DNA of 7,423 nucleotides from positions 1 through 7,423 of the forward strand of contig DMTG01000100.1 in the NCBI GenBank assembly GCA_003477345.1, in the 5' to 3' direction. Both the position numbers and the translations under genes were made by a program. Below, piece after piece: positions 5,116 through 7,423 of the stretch (positions are counted from its first letter, which is position 1; each line of letters starts with the position of its first letter). The notes beneath the pieces are model-generated. The model was given only the letters and a program-made list of their open reading frames with translations. It ran no database searches and was not told the DNA's origin. Source of the DNA: Succinivibrionaceae bacterium. GTDB lineage: Bacteria > Pseudomonadota > Gammaproteobacteria > Enterobacterales > Succinivibrionaceae.

Positions 5116-7332
5116 GTGAGATATACTGCAAAATCTGATGATGTAAGTCGCCTGCCTCTGGGCGCCAGTTTGAATGATAAGGGCTGTAGCTTCGCAGTTT
5201 ATGCCCCTCATGCAGATGAGATATACATTCATATCTTCGATAAAGAAGATCATGAAACCTTAAAATTCAGGCTGGGTGAGCGCAAAGGCGGGATCTGGTA
5301 CGGTTTTGCTGAAGGTATTAAAGCCGGTGACTGCTATGCAATAGAAGCCATAGGACCAGACAGTCCTGCTGAGGGCAACTATTACAAGAGAGGCCGGTTA
5401 TTGGTTGATCCGTACGCTCAGGCAATATCCAAACCTTTTGTGTTTGATAAAGATCTCTATGAGAATCACTCTGAGCGTTTTATACCAAAGGCAATCATCC
5501 ACCAAAAACATGATGACTTTGACTGGCAGGATGTGCAGAAGCCTGTTATTCACCGTGCCGGAGTGATTATCTACGAAGCGCACGTGAAAGGCATGACCAA
5601 GCTATGTGATCTTATTCCTGAAGAAATAAGAGGCACTTATCTTGGACTTGCTCATCCGGTCGTGATCAATCATCTGAAGAAGCTCGGCATAACTGTAGTT
5701 CAGCTTATGCCTGTTTCTGCCTCTATGTCAGAACCTGAGCTTACAGAGAGAGGAATGTCTAACTACTGGGGCTATAACCCGGTATGTTTTATGGCGCCTG
5801 ATCCGCGTTATGCAGTAGATCCTTTCAAGGTCAAAGATGAATTCCGCACCATGGTCCGTGAGCTGCACCGCAATGGTATCGGTGTGATTATGGATGTGGT
5901 CTATAACCATACTGCAGAAGGCGGCTATGGCGGTCCGGTTTTATCTCTGAAGGGACTTGATAACAAGGATTACTACGCTTTTGAGGATAATCCTGACGGA
6001 ACGCCGAATTATACGCGCTACCGCAATGTCAGCGGGTGCGGAAACTCTTTTAATACCGACAACAAAGCCGGGCTTAATCTGGTAACCGACTCTCTTATCT
6101 ACTGGCTTGAGGAAATGCAGGTTGACGGCTTCAGATTTGATCTGGGAGTCACTCTGTGCAGAGAGTCTCACGGCAGTCAGCGTTTTGAGTTCGACTGCAA
6201 CGCAGGCTTCCTGAAGACCTGTTACTGCAATGAGCGCATAAACGGCTCCATCCTGATTGCTGAGCCATGGGATATCGGTCCTGGCGGCTATAGATTAGGC
6301 CAGTTCACCTCAGACTGGAGTGAGCAGAATGATCGCTTCAGAGATACAGTCCGCCGCTTCTGGAGAGGCGACAAGGGCAACCTCGGTGATTTTGCCACCA
6401 GAGTCATGGGCTCCCGCGATATCTTCCGCAAGGGAATGCGTTCCATCAATGCCAGTGTTAACTATGTTACCTATCATGACGGCTTTACGTTAGAAGATTT
6501 GGTTTCCTATAACGGCAAGCACAATGAGGCCAACGGCTACGGCAATACTGACGGAACCAGCGAAAACTTCTCCACCAACTGCGGTGTTGAAGGTCCTTCT
6601 GATGATCCAATGGTGCAGAAGTACCGCTGGCAGTTAAAACGCAATCTGATTGCAACCGTGCTGCTCTCTCAGGGCACCCCTCATCTTCTCTACGGTGACG
6701 AGTTTTCGAGAACCCAGCAGGGCAATAACAATGCCTACTGCCAGGACAACGAAGTGAACTATATGAAATGGGACTATTCTGAGAAGAATAAGCAGTTCAT
6801 AGAGTTTATCAGCCGTTTTACCTGGATGAGACGCAATTCCGTGCTTCTGTCAGAACTGGTGCTTGAGGATGACAGCTATCATATCTGGAACAACATCTTC
6901 ATGGCCAGATGGTATATGCCAAACGGCATACCAATGACCTCTGACCGCTGGAATGATCCTGACAAGAAAGCGATTATGCTGTTTGCCGGCACCGAGGATA
7001 TCAATACAGGAGAACAGTGGATACTGCTGTTCAACAATACGACAGATGATATCTTCTTCACTCTGCCGGACACACCAGAGGGAAAGAAATGGTCAGTTGC
7101 AGGAGACTCTTCAGAGCCTGACGGTGTTCCTGACAAATACTCAAACAGCAACGGACTTGAGTCTGTATGCGCCGGTCACTCTACTAAGATTCTGCTGCTC
7201 GTCGATGACGATGCTCCTCCGCTTGGTGAGGTAGTCTCTGAGCTTGATGACATAATCTGGCACAGCAATCGTCCTCAGAATAAGACGCAGGCTTATGCAA
7301 AAAGGATCCGCAAGACGGCAACTAAAAAATAA
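5116..7332 (+). CDS. glgX: Glycogen debranching enzyme (isoamylase type, GH13_11)
   Basis: GlgX hydrolyses alpha-1,6 branch bonds of glycogen, preferring the short stubs left by glycogen phosphorylase, and releases maltodextrins that MalQ can process. The 738 residues hold an N-terminal CBM48 domain (about 10-110), a GH13 barrel (about 145-570) and a beta domain (about 580-696). Catalytic motifs are DVVYNHT (260-266), GFRFDLGVTL with nucleophile D342, LIAEPWDIG with acid/base E383, and TYHDGFTLEDLVSYN with D455. It starts with GTG: an in-frame TAG at 5110-5112 blocks earlier starts, no in-frame ATG occurs before codon 160, and TGGAG at 5104-5108 is seven bases upstream. It is longer than E. 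coli GlgX (about 657), partly through a charged tail at 697-738. TreX-like isoamylase is a close alternative; the glgB context favours GlgX. Confidence 0.96.
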   Translation: MRYTAKSDDVSRLPLGASLNDKGCSFAVYAPHADEIYIHIFDKEDHETLKFRLGERKGGIWYGFAEGIKAGDCYAIEAIGPDSPAEGNYYKRGRLLVDPYAQAISKPFVFDKDLYENHSERFIPKAIIHQKHDDFDWQDVQKPVIHRAGVIIYEAHVKGMTKLCDLIPEEIRGTYLGLAHPVVINHLKKLGITVVQLMPVSASMSEPELTERGMSNYWGYNPVCFMAPDPRYAVDPFKVKDEFRTMVRELHRNGIGVIMDVVYNHTAEGGYGGPVLSLKGLDNKDYYAFEDNPDGTPNYTRYRNVSGCGNSFNTDNKAGLNLVTDSLIYWLEEMQVDGFRFDLGVTLCRESHGSQRFEFDCNAGFLKTCYCNERINGSILIAEPWDIGPGGYRLGQFTSDWSEQNDRFRDTVRRFWRGDKGNLGDFATRVMGSRDIFRKGMRSINASVNYVTYHDGFTLEDLVSYNGKHNEANGYGNTDGTSENFSTNCGVEGPSDDPMVQKYRWQLKRNLIATVLLSQGTPHLLYGDEFSRTQQGNNNAYCQDNEVNYMKWDYSEKNKQFIEFISRFTWMRRNSVLLSELVLEDDSYHIWNNIFMARWYMPNGIPMTSDRWNDPDKKAIMLFAGTEDINTGEQWILLFNNTTDDIFFTLPDTPEGKKWSVAGDSSEPDGVPDKYSNSNGLESVCAGHSTKILLLVDDDAPPLGEVVSELDDIIWHSNRPQNKTQAYAKRIRKTATKK

Positions 7333-7351
7333 GCTGTAAGCTTTTAATAAG

Positions 7352-7396
7352 AAAAACCACGCTTAAAATTATAAAGATTTGCAGCGTGGTTTTTTT
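7352..7396 (+). terminator. Rho-independent terminator of the malQ-glgB-glgX operon
   Basis: CCACGC (7357-7362) pairs with GCGTGG (7384-7389), and five further A-T pairs (7352-7356 with 7390-7394) extend the base. The loop is 21 bases and AT-rich. A run of seven T follows the GC stem (7390-7396). It begins 19 bases after the glgX stop. The A-run on the left makes it potentially bidirectional, so it may also stop a converging gene from beyond the right edge. The long loop is slightly atypical. Confidence 0.85.
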
Positions 7397-7423
7397 ATCG
7401 AAAAATCAGTTCAGAAATGTATT

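Noticed and set aside
7331..7343. Small hairpin AAGCT-GTA-AGCTT just after glgX
   Set aside because: Five weak pairs without a continuous T-run; the stronger terminator lies nine bases further on.

Overview
The window holds a complete three-gene operon for branched alpha-glucan (glycogen and maltodextrin) metabolism on the + strand: malQ (660-2858), glgB (2885-5092) and glgX (5116-7332). A rho-independent terminator closes it at 7352-7396. At the left edge the first 13 codons of a divergent gap gene (glyceraldehyde-3-phosphate dehydrogenase) are read on the - strand (1-41). The visible Gap N-terminus and the GlgB catalytic numbering, one residue off my recollection of the E. coli enzyme, suggest a gammaproteobacterium. 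Moderate coding GC, very AT-rich intergenic DNA and heavy use of AGA for arginine argue against a typical enteric. A host-associated anaerobe of the Succinivibrionaceae type is my guess, not something the sequence proves.

Layout: 1-41 is the start of gap. 42-659 is a 618-base divergent control region. It contains a good sigma-70 promoter for gap (87-114, - strand), a near-consensus left half of a CRP site (201-222), two perfect dyads with centres 30 bp apart (334-358 and 363-389), a perfect TATAAT box (431-436) and a hairpin-rich leader in front of malQ. The three operon genes are separated by only 26 and 23 bases, each with its own ribosome binding site, and have no internal promoter or terminator that I could see. 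7397-7423 shows nothing.

How the genes work together: GlgB makes alpha-1,6 branches in alpha-1,4-glucan, GlgX removes short branches from phosphorylase-trimmed glycogen, and MalQ disproportionates the released short maltodextrins into glucose and longer chains. The operon is thus a chain-remodelling module. The glgC, glgA, glgP and malP genes are not in this window. Its divergent neighbour, Gap, lies in the glycolytic route used by the released glucose units.

The coding part is conventional. All three enzymes are full length with intact catalytic triads, and I found no evidence of a new biological system. The parts most worth a second look are in the control region: the CRP/-10 arrangement, the paired dyads, and a leader that can fold in competing ways.
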